Of a stretch of 64,000 nucleotides of DNA, positions 8,623 through 16,941 are shown piece by piece; the first letter of the stretch is position 1; every line of letters starts with the position of its first letter. A program made the translations under genes and the position numbers. The notes below the pieces were generated by a model. The model worked only from the letters and a program-made list of their open reading frames with translations. It made no database searches and was not told where the DNA came from. The stretch is from JANNPJ01 sp965200525. GTDB lineage: Bacteria > Actinomycetota > Actinomycetes > Actinomycetales > Kineosporiaceae. Location: positions 6,386,001 to 6,450,000 of the forward strand of contig OZ241368.1 in NCBI GenBank assembly GCA_965200525.1. The letters run 5' to 3'.

Positions 8623-9881
8623 CAGCCCGAATCATGCCCGGCGACAATCTCTCTCAGGCCGACGCGGTGGTGGTCGGCGGCGGCACGGTCGGCGGCTGGT
8701 GTGCCTGGTTCCTGCGTCAGGCCGGCCTGGAGCGCGTTGTCCTGCTCGAGCGCGGGGTGCTCGGCTCCGGCGCCTCGAGCCGGGCCGCCGGCATGGTTCG
8801 AGGCCAGGGCGGCACTCCGACGGCCGTCGTCCTCGGATCGTGGACCCGTGACTTCTACCGGAGTCAGGCCGAACGGATCGGGATCGACTGCGGCTTCGTC
8901 GAGCAGGGCTACTACCTGCCCGCTTTCACCGATCGCCAGGTCGACGAGGCCCGGGCCCGGATGGCGATGCAGCTCGGCCTCGGCCTGGCCGTGGAATGGC
9001 TGGATCCGGCCGAGGCCGACCGGCGCAACCCCACGCTGGCACCGGGCAGCACCCTGGGTGGCACCTATGCCGCGGCCGACGGATATCTCGATCCGCCGCG
9101 CAACGTGCTCGCCTACGGGGTCGCCCTGGCCACGGCCGGGGTGGTGGTGCGGGAGCGGACGTCATTCGAGGGGCTGACCCGCGATCCCCGGACCGGCGCG
9201 GTCACCGGCGTCCGCACCGGTGCCGGCCCGATCGCCACCTCCCGGGTGGTGCTGACCGGTGGCCCGACCCTGGCCGACGTCGGCCGGGCGGCGGGGGTGA
9301 GAATTCCCGCCGGGGGCGTGCTGCACCAGGTCGCGGTCACCGAGCCGCATCCCGAGCTGGCCGCGCACCGGCTGCCGATGGTCTTCGACGTGGCCGGGGG
9401 CATCTACTGGCGGCCCGAGGAGGGCGGCCTGCTGTTCGGGATGAGCAATCCGGACGAGCCGCCCGGGCCGGCCCGCCGGGTCGACGTCCACTATCTGGAG
9501 CAGGTTCGCGAACGGCTGGCCGAACTGGTGCCGGTGACCCGTTCACTCGGCCTGCGCCGCAGCTGGGCCGCCACGATCGACTACACGCCCGACCACCTGC
9601 CGATCATCGGGCCGGCGATCGACGCCGACGGCCCGATCGACGGCGTCACCATCGCCTCGGCCGCCGGTCACGGCATGATGTGGGGCCCGGCGGTGTCCCG
9701 GGTGGCGGCCGATCTGGCCCTCACCGGCACGACGTCCATGTTCCGGCGGTCCGGACCGGACGGCGTCACCGAGGTGGTCGACCTCGAGGACCTCAGCCTG
9801 ACCCGGTTCGACGAGCAGGGTCGCAGCCGGCTGGCCGCCGACCCGATCGCCCTGCCGTTCCCCGAGCTGGCCACCGACTGA
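8619..9881 (+). CDS. FAD-dependent amine oxidoreductase (DAO/sarcosine oxidase-like)
   Basis: 420 residues. The N-terminal dinucleotide-binding motif AVVVGGGTVGGWCAWFL and the C-terminal motif TPDHLPIIGPAID, followed by SAAGHGMMWGPA, are characteristic of the DAO family (sarcosine, dimethylglycine and D-amino acid oxidases). Predicted to oxidise a C-N bond of a secondary or tertiary amine, which fits the step after Rieske demethylation. The GTG start at 8619 overlaps the preceding stop as GTGA, indicating translational coupling; ATG 8634 is the alternative but has no ribosome-binding site. Confidence 0.8.
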   Translation: MTARIMPGDNLSQADAVVVGGGTVGGWCAWFLRQAGLERVVLLERGVLGSGASSRAAGMVRGQGGTPTAVVLGSWTRDFYRSQAERIGIDCGFVEQGYYLPAFTDRQVDEARARMAMQLGLGLAVEWLDPAEADRRNPTLAPGSTLGGTYAAADGYLDPPRNVLAYGVALATAGVVVRERTSFEGLTRDPRTGAVTGVRTGAGPIATSRVVLTGGPTLADVGRAAGVRIPAGGVLHQVAVTEPHPELAAHRLPMVFDVAGGIYWRPEEGGLLFGMSNPDEPPGPARRVDVHYLEQVRERLAELVPVTRSLGLRRSWAATIDYTPDHLPIIGPAIDADGPIDGVTIASAAGHGMMWGPAVSRVAADLALTGTTSMFRRSGPDGVTEVVDLEDLSLTRFDEQGRSRLAADPIALPFPELATD

Positions 9882-9912
9882 TCCCTGAGGTCGGCGGCCG
9901 GCCCGGAGAGCC

Positions 9913-11475
9913 TCAGCTGGACACGACGGCCAGCCGGTTCTTGAGCCCGAGCCCGAAGGCGGTCGGGGTGCCGGTGTAATCGGTGATCAGGGCCGGCCCA
10001 CTGCTGCAGTCCCAGTTGTTCCAGGTCCAGCCCAGGTAGCTGACCGCATGGGCATCGGCCCAGTTCATCAGCCCGTCGACGAACCCGTGGGCGCAGTCGT
10101 TCTCGCCGATCTCGCCCAGCACCAGCGGCACGGCGGCGGCGACCGGGGCCAGCTGACTGTCCCAGCACGAAGTCGAGGCGCAGGTGTTGAAGTTGTAGAT
10201 GTGCACCGAGGCGACCAGGTTGTTCCGCGGATCGGTCGGCCGGTAGGCCAGCCACTGAGTGACGTCGTTCGAGTAGGCCAGGCCGCCGAGCATCAGAACA
10301 TTGGTCGCCCCGGTCGCCCGGATGGCAGTCACCAGGGTCTGCATACCGGCCACCGAGTATCCGATTCCCGGGCAGGTCCCGCCGTCCCGCCAGCATTTCC
10401 AGCCGCCGGCGGCGTCACCGGTGGCCCGCTCGGGATAGGGCTCGTTGAACAGATCGAGGACGACGGCGTCGTTTCCCTTGAATGCGGTCGCCACCCCGCT
10501 CCAGAATGCCGGTGAATACTGAGTGTCCGGCATGGGCTTCTGGCAGACCGAAGCAACATCGGCACAGCCCGACGAGTTGCCGGTGTACGTGCCGTAACTC
10601 CAGTGCAGATCCAGAATGGGGGTGATGCCGTTGGCGATCAGGAGCGAGACATATCTCTTGACTTCATTCTGGTACGCGGTTCCGCTGTAGGCCGGCACCG
10701 GATTGCTGGTGGTACCGAGCCAGCACTCCTCGTTCAGCGGCACCCGCACCGCGCGCACCTTCCACGACCGCATCGCCGTCACCGAGGCCTGGTCCATCGG
10801 GCCGTTCCAGATGCCGTCCCGGTTCTTGATGCAGGCGAACTCGCCGCCGGAGCGGTTCACGCCGTACAGGTGGTAGGCCGCGCCGGACGCGGTCGTCAGC
10901 TGGTTACCCACCACCTTGAGGGCGGGGGCGGCGCCGGCCGGCGCGTCTGTGACCGTCGGGGTCGGCGTGGAGGTCGCGGTCGGCGTGGAGGTCGCGGTCG
11001 GCGTGGGGGTCGCGGTCGGCGTCGACGAGACCGTCGGGGTCGGGGTGGTCGCCGTCGGGGTCGGGACAACCGGCGCCCCGGTGCAGTTCACCCCGTTGAG
11101 CTGGAAGGACGTCGGTGGCTGGTTGGTTCCGCCCCAGTTCGCGAGAAAGCCGAGGGCGACCGTGCCTGCGGTCGGCAGGGCCGCGTTCCAGCTCAGGCCG
11201 GTCACGGTGACCGCCGTCCCCGCCTGCGACCAGCTCCCGTTCCAGCCCTGAGTGACCTTCTGCCCGGTGGTCGGAAAGGTGAAGGTCAGGGTCCAGCCGG
11301 AGAGCGGCTCGCCCAGGTTCTTCACCGCCAGACCACCCTGGAACCCGCCGGCCCACTGGTTGGTCACGGTGTAGTCGACCTGGCAGCCGACCGCCGCCTG
11401 GGCGGAAGGCATCAGCGGGCAGAGCGCGGCCAGGGCCAGCGCGCCGGTTGCCAACCACGCGGTACGTCGTCTCAT
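9913..11475 (-). CDS. Secreted cellulase: CBM2 - Pro/Thr linker - GH5
   Basis: 520 residues. Signal peptide about 1-28 (MRRRTAWLATGALALA... ending AQA). CBM2 cellulose-binding module about 30-132, with terminal Cys31 and Cys131 and conserved Trp residues (GWTLTFTF, QGWNGSW). Linker of TP/TPTAT repeats, about 136-178. GH5 catalytic domain about 185-520, with acid/base Glu345 in DLFNEPYP and nucleophile Glu455 in VLGEIGEN. It would cut internal beta-1,4-glucan bonds outside the cell. The ATG has a GAGGAC ribosome site. The promoter carries a CebR/CelR-type operator, and the divergent LacI-type regulator lies 350 bp away. Its 3' end is 31 nt from the convergent amine oxidoreductase. Confidence 0.92.
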   Translation of the reverse strand: MRRRTAWLATGALALAALCPLMPSAQAAVGCQVDYTVTNQWAGGFQGGLAVKNLGEPLSGWTLTFTFPTTGQKVTQGWNGSWSQAGTAVTVTGLSWNAALPTAGTVALGFLANWGGTNQPPTSFQLNGVNCTGAPVVPTPTATTPTPTVSSTPTATPTPTATSTPTATSTPTPTVTDAPAGAAPALKVVGNQLTTASGAAYHLYGVNRSGGEFACIKNRDGIWNGPMDQASVTAMRSWKVRAVRVPLNEECWLGTTSNPVPAYSGTAYQNEVKRYVSLLIANGITPILDLHWSYGTYTGNSSGCADVASVCQKPMPDTQYSPAFWSGVATAFKGNDAVVLDLFNEPYPERATGDAAGGWKCWRDGGTCPGIGYSVAGMQTLVTAIRATGATNVLMLGGLAYSNDVTQWLAYRPTDPRNNLVASVHIYNFNTCASTSCWDSQLAPVAAAVPLVLGEIGENDCAHGFVDGLMNWADAHAVSYLGWTWNNWDCSSGPALITDYTGTPTAFGLGLKNRLAVVSS

Positions 11476-11510
11476 GGAACGTCCTCATTCCCGGCGAAAA
11501 TCCTTTGAAA

Positions 11511-11539
11511 ATCATGTCGCGGGAGCGCTCCCGAGTCAA
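11511..11539 (-). promoter_or_regulatory. GH5 promoter with CebR/CelR-like operator in the spacer
   Basis: On the minus strand TTGACT (11539-11534), a 17-nt spacer and CATGAT (11516-11511) form a good sigma-70-type promoter. The spacer contains the perfect palindrome GGGAGCGCTCCC (11521-11532). The operator known for the actinobacterial cellulase regulators CelR (Thermobifida) and CebR (Streptomyces) is TGGGAGCGCTCCCA, so 12 core bases match. Repression relieved by a cello-oligosaccharide is the expected logic. Confidence 0.75.
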
Positions 11540-11821
11540 TACTCGAATACTTCAGAATGTCTCGGTTCGATCGACTTGCGAGTTCCGAGCTGCATTCAGC
11601 CGTCACACATTTCCGGATCATGCAGATTGGTTGCCCCCCGGTGCCATCTTTTTCAGAAATTCTTTTCCCACCCGGCCGGCGCCGACCCCGGCTGCTGATA
11701 TTTCGCAGTCTTGCCCGGGCGCGTCGAGCGTGCAAACATTCGCGGGTATTCGCGTGCCGCTCACTTCGCCCACCGATGTGCGAAGTCGTCGAAGGAGACG
11801 AAGACGGCCAAGAACCTGACC

Positions 11822-12796
11822 ATGCTCGAGGTCGCCGCCGAGGCGGGAGTGTCGGCGGCGACGGTGTCCCGGGTGTTCTCCGGGTCGGCCCAGGTCACGG
11901 CGGCCACCCGGCAGCAGGTGTACGCCGCCGCCGCCCGGGTCGGTTACCTGCGCCGGGGCGAGCGTCCGGGCGACACCCGGCATCCGCCGATCATCGCCGC
12001 GGTGATCTGCGAGCCCACCGCCCGGGTGTTCAGCGACCCGTTCTTCGTCCGCTTCATCAGCGGGGCCGAGACCTACCTGGCCGGCCGGGGCGCTCCGCTG
12101 CCGCTGATGTCGGCGGCCAACCGGTCGTTCGCCGCGACCGAACGGCACCTGCTCGGCGGCGGGGCCGACGGCGTCCTGCTGGTCTCGGTGCACGGCCGGC
12201 ACCCGCTGGCCCTCACCCTGGCCGGGGCCGGGTTCCCGATCCGCTGCGCCGGAAGGCCCGTCGATCACGTCCAGATGCCGTTCGTCGACGTCGACAATCG
12301 CGGCGGTGCTCGCAGTGCCGTCGAACTGCTGGTGCGGTCCCGGCACCGGATCGCCACCATCTCCGGCCCGGCCGACCTGCCGGCGGCCCGCGATCGGCTG
12401 GCCGGATATCTCGACGCCCTGGCCGCCGCCGGCCGGCAGCCCCTGATCGCCTCGGGCGACTTCACCCCGCTGGGCGGCAAGAACGCGATGCGCCAGTTGC
12501 TCGACCAGGCTCCTCAGCTGGACGCCGTGTTCGCGGCCTCGGACCCGATGGCGATGGGGGCGCTGGCCACCCTGCGTCAGGCCGGCCGGCGAGTACCGGA
12601 GGACGTCGCGGTGATCGGTTTCGACGACGTCACCGCGGCCGCTTTCACCAGTCCCCCGCTGACCACGGTTCGCCAGCCGGTCGAACGGCTCGGGGCGCTG
12701 GCCGCCGAACTCCTCTTCGAACAGGTCGTCTCCGGTTCATCTCCCGCCGCCGACCTCATCCTGGCCACCGAACTGGTCCTTCGCCGCTCCTCCTGA
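11822..12796 (+). CDS. LacI-family regulator (CebR/CelR-like)
   Basis: 324 residues from ATG 11822. N-terminal LacI helix-turn-helix (MLEVAAEAGVSAATVSRVFSG), hinge, and periplasmic-binding-like domain with IGFDDVTAAAFTSPPLTTVRQP near the C-terminus. Likely repressor of the flanking cellulase genes, sensing a cello-oligosaccharide. The start is uncertain: LacI proteins normally have a few residues before the position of this Met, and GAAGGAG lies 24 nt upstream. The only upstream in-frame start is TTG 11711, which would add 37 residues (ending KSSKETKTAKNLT). The gene lies between the two cellulases and is convergent with GH6 through a strong hairpin. Confidence 0.85.
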   Translation: MLEVAAEAGVSAATVSRVFSGSAQVTAATRQQVYAAAARVGYLRRGERPGDTRHPPIIAAVICEPTARVFSDPFFVRFISGAETYLAGRGAPLPLMSAANRSFAATERHLLGGGADGVLLVSVHGRHPLALTLAGAGFPIRCAGRPVDHVQMPFVDVDNRGGARSAVELLVRSRHRIATISGPADLPAARDRLAGYLDALAAAGRQPLIASGDFTPLGGKNAMRQLLDQAPQLDAVFAASDPMAMGALATLRQAGRRVPEDVAVIGFDDVTAAAFTSPPLTTVRQPVERLGALAAELLFEQVVSGSSPAADLILATELVLRRSS

Positions 12797-12820
12797 AACC
12801 GCGACACCCGGCCGATGCGA

Positions 12821-12854
12821 GTACGGCCACGCCTGAGTGAAGGCGTGGCCGTAC
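12821..12854. terminator. Bidirectional terminator between lacI-type gene and GH6
   Basis: A perfect 13-bp stem, GTACGGCCACGCC with GGCGTGGCCGTAC, encloses an 8-nt loop. It lies between two convergent genes and can serve both. There is no T-run, as is common in actinobacteria. Confidence 0.8.
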
Positions 12855-12888
12855 CTGCTGGAGCGGGTCTGACGGGGCGAACTCCGGG

Positions 12889-14721
12889 TCAGAGAGCCGG
12901 GTAGGCGTTGGCCATCAACTGCTGGAACTGGGCCGAGAACCAGGCTCCGGAGACCGGGGCGTTGGGCAGGGCACCACTGAGGCTGTTGCCGTTACGGCCG
13001 TTGCCGGTGTAGGTCGGGTCGCACATCCGGTCGAAGCCCTTGCCGCCCGGGTTGGCCGTCCCGGTCGGGATCAGCGAGCTCGAGCCGTCGGACTCACCCG
13101 GAGGCTTGATCCAGGTGTAGGCGTCGATTCCGGCGGCCGGAGCCGCCTTCGGACGCTCACCGAGACCGGCCCCGCTCTGGTTGCACCAGTTGCCGGCGTG
13201 GATCCGCCGGTCGATCCGCGACTGGTCCACGTACGTGTTCAGATCGGTCGAGGTGCTCGCCGCGGTCGGCCGGGCCGCACCGCCCCAGCCATTGCGGGAC
13301 GTGTCGATCAGCATGCCGATGGTGGAGTTGAACCCGAGCGAGACCAGTTCGGTGCGGAACCCTTGGGCGAAGGTCAGCTCGTCGGTGTACTGATTCCAGT
13401 CGACCCACTTGGACTGACGCACGCTGGTGCCGCCAACCGTCGTGTTGATCGTGACGAAGGGCTCGGTCAGGGCGGAGTAGTTGGCCGTGTCGGTGATGAA
13501 CCCGTCGACCGTGTTGACGCCGCCGGTGGCCTTCTTCGCCGTGGCCAGGAACATCTGGGCGGCCGGGACGAAGTTGCTGTCCCACCCGATCCAGCCGTGA
13601 TGCGCGGCGTCGATGTACTCGTAGTTGTTCGAGCCGGCGGCGTGCAACTTGCCCAGAGCGTAGGCGATCCCCGTCTGGTAGTTGCCGTTGGCCAGCATGG
13701 TCGCGCACTGCGGGGTCGAACCGGCCTGGCCGCTGGCGTTGGTCACCAGGTTGGGCAGCGAGTCGATCTCGATGATGTTGACGATCCGGATCGAGGCGTA
13801 CTTCGGGTCGGCCTCGACGGCGGTGATCGGGTCGATGTAGTCGCTCTCGTACCGTCCGATCTCCGTCGGCCCGAGTTCACCGTTGGAGGCCAGCGCGGCA
13901 CAGTCCCGCCCGGGCAGGTCGTAGATCACGAACTGGGCCAGCGTCGCTCCCTGGGCCAGGGCGTTGTCGAGGTGCTTGCGCAGGGACGTCGTGTAGCCGG
14001 AGCCGGCCGGGGCGGTGATCGAGGCGATGCTGTCCAGCCAGACACCGGTCGGCTGGTTGGCCACCCGGCTGCCACCGGTCTCGGCCGCGGCCTTGGCCGA
14101 CCAGTCCGGGTTGACGTACCACTTGGCCCCCACGTAGGGGTTGTCGAGATGCGTTCCGGGCGGCGCGGTCACGGTCGAGGTCGGGGTGGGCGTGGCCGTC
14201 GGGGTGGCGGTCGGGGTCGAGGTCGGGGTGGGCGTCGCGGTCGGGGTGGGCGTGGCGGTGGCCGTCGGGGTGGGCGTGGTCGTCGTCCCGCCGTTGCAGG
14301 CCACGCCGTTCAGGGTGAAGCTGCTCGGGTTGGTGTTGGTTCCGGAGTAACTGCCGTTGAAGCCGATGCTGGTCGAGGCACCTGTGGCCAGGCTGCCGTT
14401 GTACGACAGGTTGGTGATCTTGACGTGGTTGGCGGTCTGGGTCAGGTTGCCGTTCCAGGCCGGCCCCGCCTGCTGGTTGCCGGGGAAGTCGAAGCCGAGG
14501 GTCCAGGCGGTGATCGGATCGCCCGGGTTGCTGATGGTGATGTTGGCGGTGAACCCGGTGCTCCACGAATTGGCCGTGTAGGCCACGTTGCAGGCCGCGG
14601 CCGCACTGGCCGACATGACCGAGGTCAGGGTCAGTCCCGAGCCGACCACTCCCACGACCGCGACGAAGGTCAGAGCGCGGTAACGGCGTGGCCGGCCCGC
14701 ATCTCGCGTGAATCTGAACAT
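12889..14721 (-). CDS. Secreted cellobiohydrolase: CBM2 - linker - GH6
   Basis: 610 residues. Start ATG 14721 follows AGGAGA by 5 nt; the frame runs 30 codons further upstream without support. Signal peptide about 1-43 (ALTFVAVVGVVGSG, ending ASAAA). CBM2 about 44-145, with terminal Cys and CBM2 Trp positions. Linker of TPTPTAT repeats. GH6 domain about 195-610, with IYDLPGRDCAALASNGE (the region of the catalytic acid), GFITDTANY and the C-terminal DAYTWIKPPGESDG. The length and these motifs fit bacterial exo-acting GH6 cellobiohydrolases (Cel6B/CbhA type). It pairs with the GH5 endo-enzyme for cellulose breakdown. Confidence 0.9.
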   Translation of the reverse strand: MFRFTRDAGRPRRYRALTFVAVVGVVGSGLTLTSVMSASAAAACNVAYTANSWSTGFTANITISNPGDPITAWTLGFDFPGNQQAGPAWNGNLTQTANHVKITNLSYNGSLATGASTSIGFNGSYSGTNTNPSSFTLNGVACNGGTTTTPTPTATATPTPTATPTPTSTPTATPTATPTPTSTVTAPPGTHLDNPYVGAKWYVNPDWSAKAAAETGGSRVANQPTGVWLDSIASITAPAGSGYTTSLRKHLDNALAQGATLAQFVIYDLPGRDCAALASNGELGPTEIGRYESDYIDPITAVEADPKYASIRIVNIIEIDSLPNLVTNASGQAGSTPQCATMLANGNYQTGIAYALGKLHAAGSNNYEYIDAAHHGWIGWDSNFVPAAQMFLATAKKATGGVNTVDGFITDTANYSALTEPFVTINTTVGGTSVRQSKWVDWNQYTDELTFAQGFRTELVSLGFNSTIGMLIDTSRNGWGGAARPTAASTSTDLNTYVDQSRIDRRIHAGNWCNQSGAGLGERPKAAPAAGIDAYTWIKPPGESDGSSSLIPTGTANPGGKGFDRMCDPTYTGNGRNGNSLSGALPNAPVSGAWFSAQFQQLMANAYPAL

Positions 14722-14830
14722 GCGAATCTCCTGGTGACTTGCCCTGCGCAACGGCTGTCCGCCGTGGCGTACCTGATCCGCGGCACCGTCCCCGGTCAGT
14801 GAGGACGGCACCGCTTACGGCCCCGGGCCC

Positions 14831-14880
14831 GGGAGTACTGCCGCTACGAGGAGATTGCGTAGATGTTTCGCGACTGTCAA
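14831..14880 (-). promoter_or_regulatory. GH6 promoter with degenerate LacI-type site
   Basis: On the minus strand TTGACA (14880-14875), a 17-nt spacer and CAATCT (14857-14852) form a strong promoter match. Just downstream, GGCAGTACTCCC (14842-14831) matches the GH5 operator at 9 of 12 positions and would overlie the transcription start. The promoter is well supported; the operator is tentative. Confidence 0.5.
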
Positions 14881-15109
14881 TGCAGGCCGACCGGGCGGCC
14901 TGGGCCCGGTCGAGCCCGGCCGCACCGAGTCGGGCGAACAGCTGCCCAGGAGACCGGAAACAGGCTCGCTGAGCTGCCGAAATGCATACGCTCAAAATGG
15001 TTGCCCGACGCTCCGCGAAACCTCGACCGGCAAGATTCGCTGAAATTCGTTCACCCCGTGCGGACGCCGCCACGGGCCCACTGCGGTCTCACGTCGGCCG
15101 GGTCGTACG
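14881..15109. other. Non-coding gap upstream of GH6, downstream of the anti-sigma-like gene
   Basis: With the leader at 14722-14880 this is about 390 bp without a convincing gene. Short frames here lack ribosome sites. The part at 14985-15060 is less GC-rich. No clear terminator for the anti-sigma-like gene was found. Confidence 0.4.
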
Positions 15110-16348
15110 TCAGTTCAGGGACGCCGCCGCCAAGCTGACCGAGCCACCGGCTCCCGCGAGCAGGCGAACCGTCAGGCCGCCTCCTGGAGCATCGGCGTGG
15201 AACCGAAGTCTCACCGTGGAGCCGCCGCCCGAGGTCGCCTTGAGCGTGGTCAGGGTGACCTTCGAATCGCCGTCCAACTGGGACCGGATCTGACCGTCCA
15301 CCCCGCTCGCCCCGACGCGCAGCGTCAGTTCGGACGGGGCCCGGGCCGCCGGCACCCTGATGATCAGACCCGTTTCCGGGCCCTGGGCCGGGGCGGTGAC
15401 GGTCAACCAGATCCGGGACGCCGAGCCGCGCGACGCGGGCATACCACCGGCCCAGGACACGGCGAACGGTCCTCGGGTCAGCGTCACCGCCGGATCGCCG
15501 GTACGGTGCGGCCCGCTGAGCGGCTGACCACCGCTCTTGCGGCGAATGACACCGGTGACGGACTGCGGGTCAGCCGCGATCCAGTCGAGCGCGGAACCCG
15601 GCAGACTGACGACCTGGCCGTCGGGCGCGACCGACGACGTCACCTGAAGTGCCGGCGTCCCTGGACTGCCGCCCGACGACGTAGCTCCCGACCCGCTACC
15701 CGCCGCGGAGGAGGGTGAGGTCGAGGGGGCGGACGGCGTGGCGCCGGACCCCTGACCGCCGACCCTCGGCGTCGCCCTCGGTGAGATCGCAGATCCGTCC
15801 GTCCCGGTCAGTCCCCCCGAGCCGGCCGGCCCCGCCGAACCGGCCGCGCCACCTGAACCGGCCGGGCCACCTGAACCGGCCGCGCCACCGGTGGCCTCCG
15901 TCCCCGCCGTCCCGAACGGGTTCGGTGACGACGAGACCACCCGAATCGCCGCCGACCCCGCCCCCTGGTCATCCCGCTGCACCACGGTGATCAACCCCGC
16001 GGTCACCGCGACCAAGGCAGCTGCCGCGGCCGCGGCCGGGAGCCAACTGGACCGCCGGGCTCCCGCCGTCCCTCTTCCCCGACCCGTGCCACTCGCCAGA
16101 CCAGCACTACCTTCCAGACCAACCGGGCTCTCCCGACCGGCGGCTTGCCCTTCTCGGACCCGCTGGCGGATGCGGGCCTGGTCCGGCTCGTACTGCTCGG
16201 CTTCCGTCTTCAGCGACAACCCGATCCAGGTGTCATCCACCGGCTCCCGGCCATCGCTCCGGCCTCCTTCGGCCGGAGCCGGCCGGGACTCGTCGTCATC
16301 CCATCCCCACCCGGGGGTTGCCGGCCCGTTCACCCCTCGCCCACTCAC
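15110..16348 (-). CDS. Anti-sigma-like membrane protein with exported beta-sandwich domain
   Basis: 412 residues. The cytoplasmic part (about 1-100) includes DDTWIGLSLKTEAEQYEPDQARIRQRVREG, like the short N-terminal segments of proteins encoded with SigE-type ECF factors. One membrane helix lies at about 103-123 (poly-Ala/Val), with Arg residues before it, so the C-terminus is outside. A Gly/Ser/Ala-rich linker (about 130-220) is partly coded by an 18-bp repeat. The exported domain (about 225-412: SALDWIAADPQSV, RRKSGG, FAVSWAGGMP, LTLRVGA) resembles DWAHWG-type beta-sandwich modules attached to secreted actinobacterial glycosidases. GTG 16348 overlaps the sigma stop (GTGA). The role as anti-sigma factor or sensor is inferred. 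Confidence 0.7.
   Translation of the reverse strand: MSGRGVNGPATPGWGWDDDESRPAPAEGGRSDGREPVDDTWIGLSLKTEAEQYEPDQARIRQRVREGQAAGRESPVGLEGSAGLASGTGRGRGTAGARRSSWLPAAAAAAALVAVTAGLITVVQRDDQGAGSAAIRVVSSSPNPFGTAGTEATGGAAGSGGPAGSGGAAGSAGPAGSGGLTGTDGSAISPRATPRVGGQGSGATPSAPSTSPSSAAGSGSGATSSGGSPGTPALQVTSSVAPDGQVVSLPGSALDWIAADPQSVTGVIRRKSGGQPLSGPHRTGDPAVTLTRGPFAVSWAGGMPASRGSASRIWLTVTAPAQGPETGLIIRVPAARAPSELTLRVGASGVDGQIRSQLDGDSKVTLTTLKATSGGGSTVRLRFHADAPGGGLTVRLLAGAGGSVSLAAASLN
15837..15890 (-). repeat. 18-bp tandem repeat, three copies, in the exported linker
   Basis: Three units of the form GAACCGGCCGCGCCACCT, with one or two base changes, follow in frame and encode GGAAGS/GGPAGS-type spacer repeats. Confidence 0.75.
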
Positions 16349-16941
16349 TCGGTGTCCCGCCAACCCGCGTCGGAGCCGATCCCGCCGCCGGCCATCTCCC
16401 CCGGCTCCCCCAACCATTGGCGCAGCTGGCCGGCGCCCTTGGCGGTCTGACTCTTGACCGTGCCGACGCTCACCCCCAGCAGGACGGCCACTTCCCGCTC
16501 GTGCAGGTCGAAGGCGTACCGCAGCACGACACAGGCGCGGCGTCCGGGCGGGAGCCGAACCAGAGCGGATCGAACGTCCACCACAACGGCCGCGTCGGCG
16601 CCGGCCGCCTCGTCCATGGCCTCTCGCTGAAAGAGGACCAGGCCCCGGCGTTCACGATCCAGCCGCCGGGCCCGTGAGGTCGCCGTGTTGATCACCACCC
16701 GACGGGCGTAGGCCAGCGGATAGTCACCCACGCCCACCTCGCCCCAGCGCCGCCAGGCCGCGAGCAGGGCATCAGCGGCCACATCGTCGGCCGCATCACG
16801 ATCACCCAGCATCAGGAAGGCGAGACGGCCGAGCTCGCGACTGGTCTGCTCGACGAAGGCTTCGAATGCCGCCTCTCGCGAACCTCCTGGCCCGTCGACG
16901 TCGCGGTCCTCGGGTGACCGGCCCCGCCACCTCGTCACCAT
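16345..16941 (-). CDS. ECF RNA polymerase sigma factor, SigE family
   Basis: 198 residues. Sigma region 2 about 28-95 (FEAFVEQTSRELGRLAFLMLGD, then DDVAADALLAAWRRW) and region 4 about 120-175 (LPPGRRACVVLRYAFDLHEREVA, then LLGVSVGTVKSQTAKGAGQL). This matches the SigE/SigM-like ECF group of actinobacteria, coded with a downstream membrane partner. Start ATG 16941 or GTG 16938; GGGAG lies just upstream and favours the GTG. The frame extends to a TTG at 16992 without support. It is the first gene of a two-gene operon, and the partner overlaps by 4 nt. Confidence 0.88.
   Translation of the reverse strand: MVTRWRGRSPEDRDVDGPGGSREAAFEAFVEQTSRELGRLAFLMLGDRDAADDVAADALLAAWRRWGEVGVGDYPLAYARRVVINTATSRARRLDRERRGLVLFQREAMDEAAGADAAVVVDVRSALVRLPPGRRACVVLRYAFDLHEREVAVLLGVSVGTVKSQTAKGAGQLRQWLGEPGEMAGGGIGSDAGWRDTE

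Noticed and set aside
10935..11070. Short repeats in the GH5 gene, and similar ones at 14155-14290, as possible CRISPR or mobile repeats
   Set aside because: They are in frame and encode the Pro/Thr linkers between the CBM2 and catalytic domains.
11711..11821. TTG start that lengthens the LacI protein by 37 residues
   Set aside because: There is no ribosome site and no LacI similarity in most of the extension; it is noted as an alternative only.
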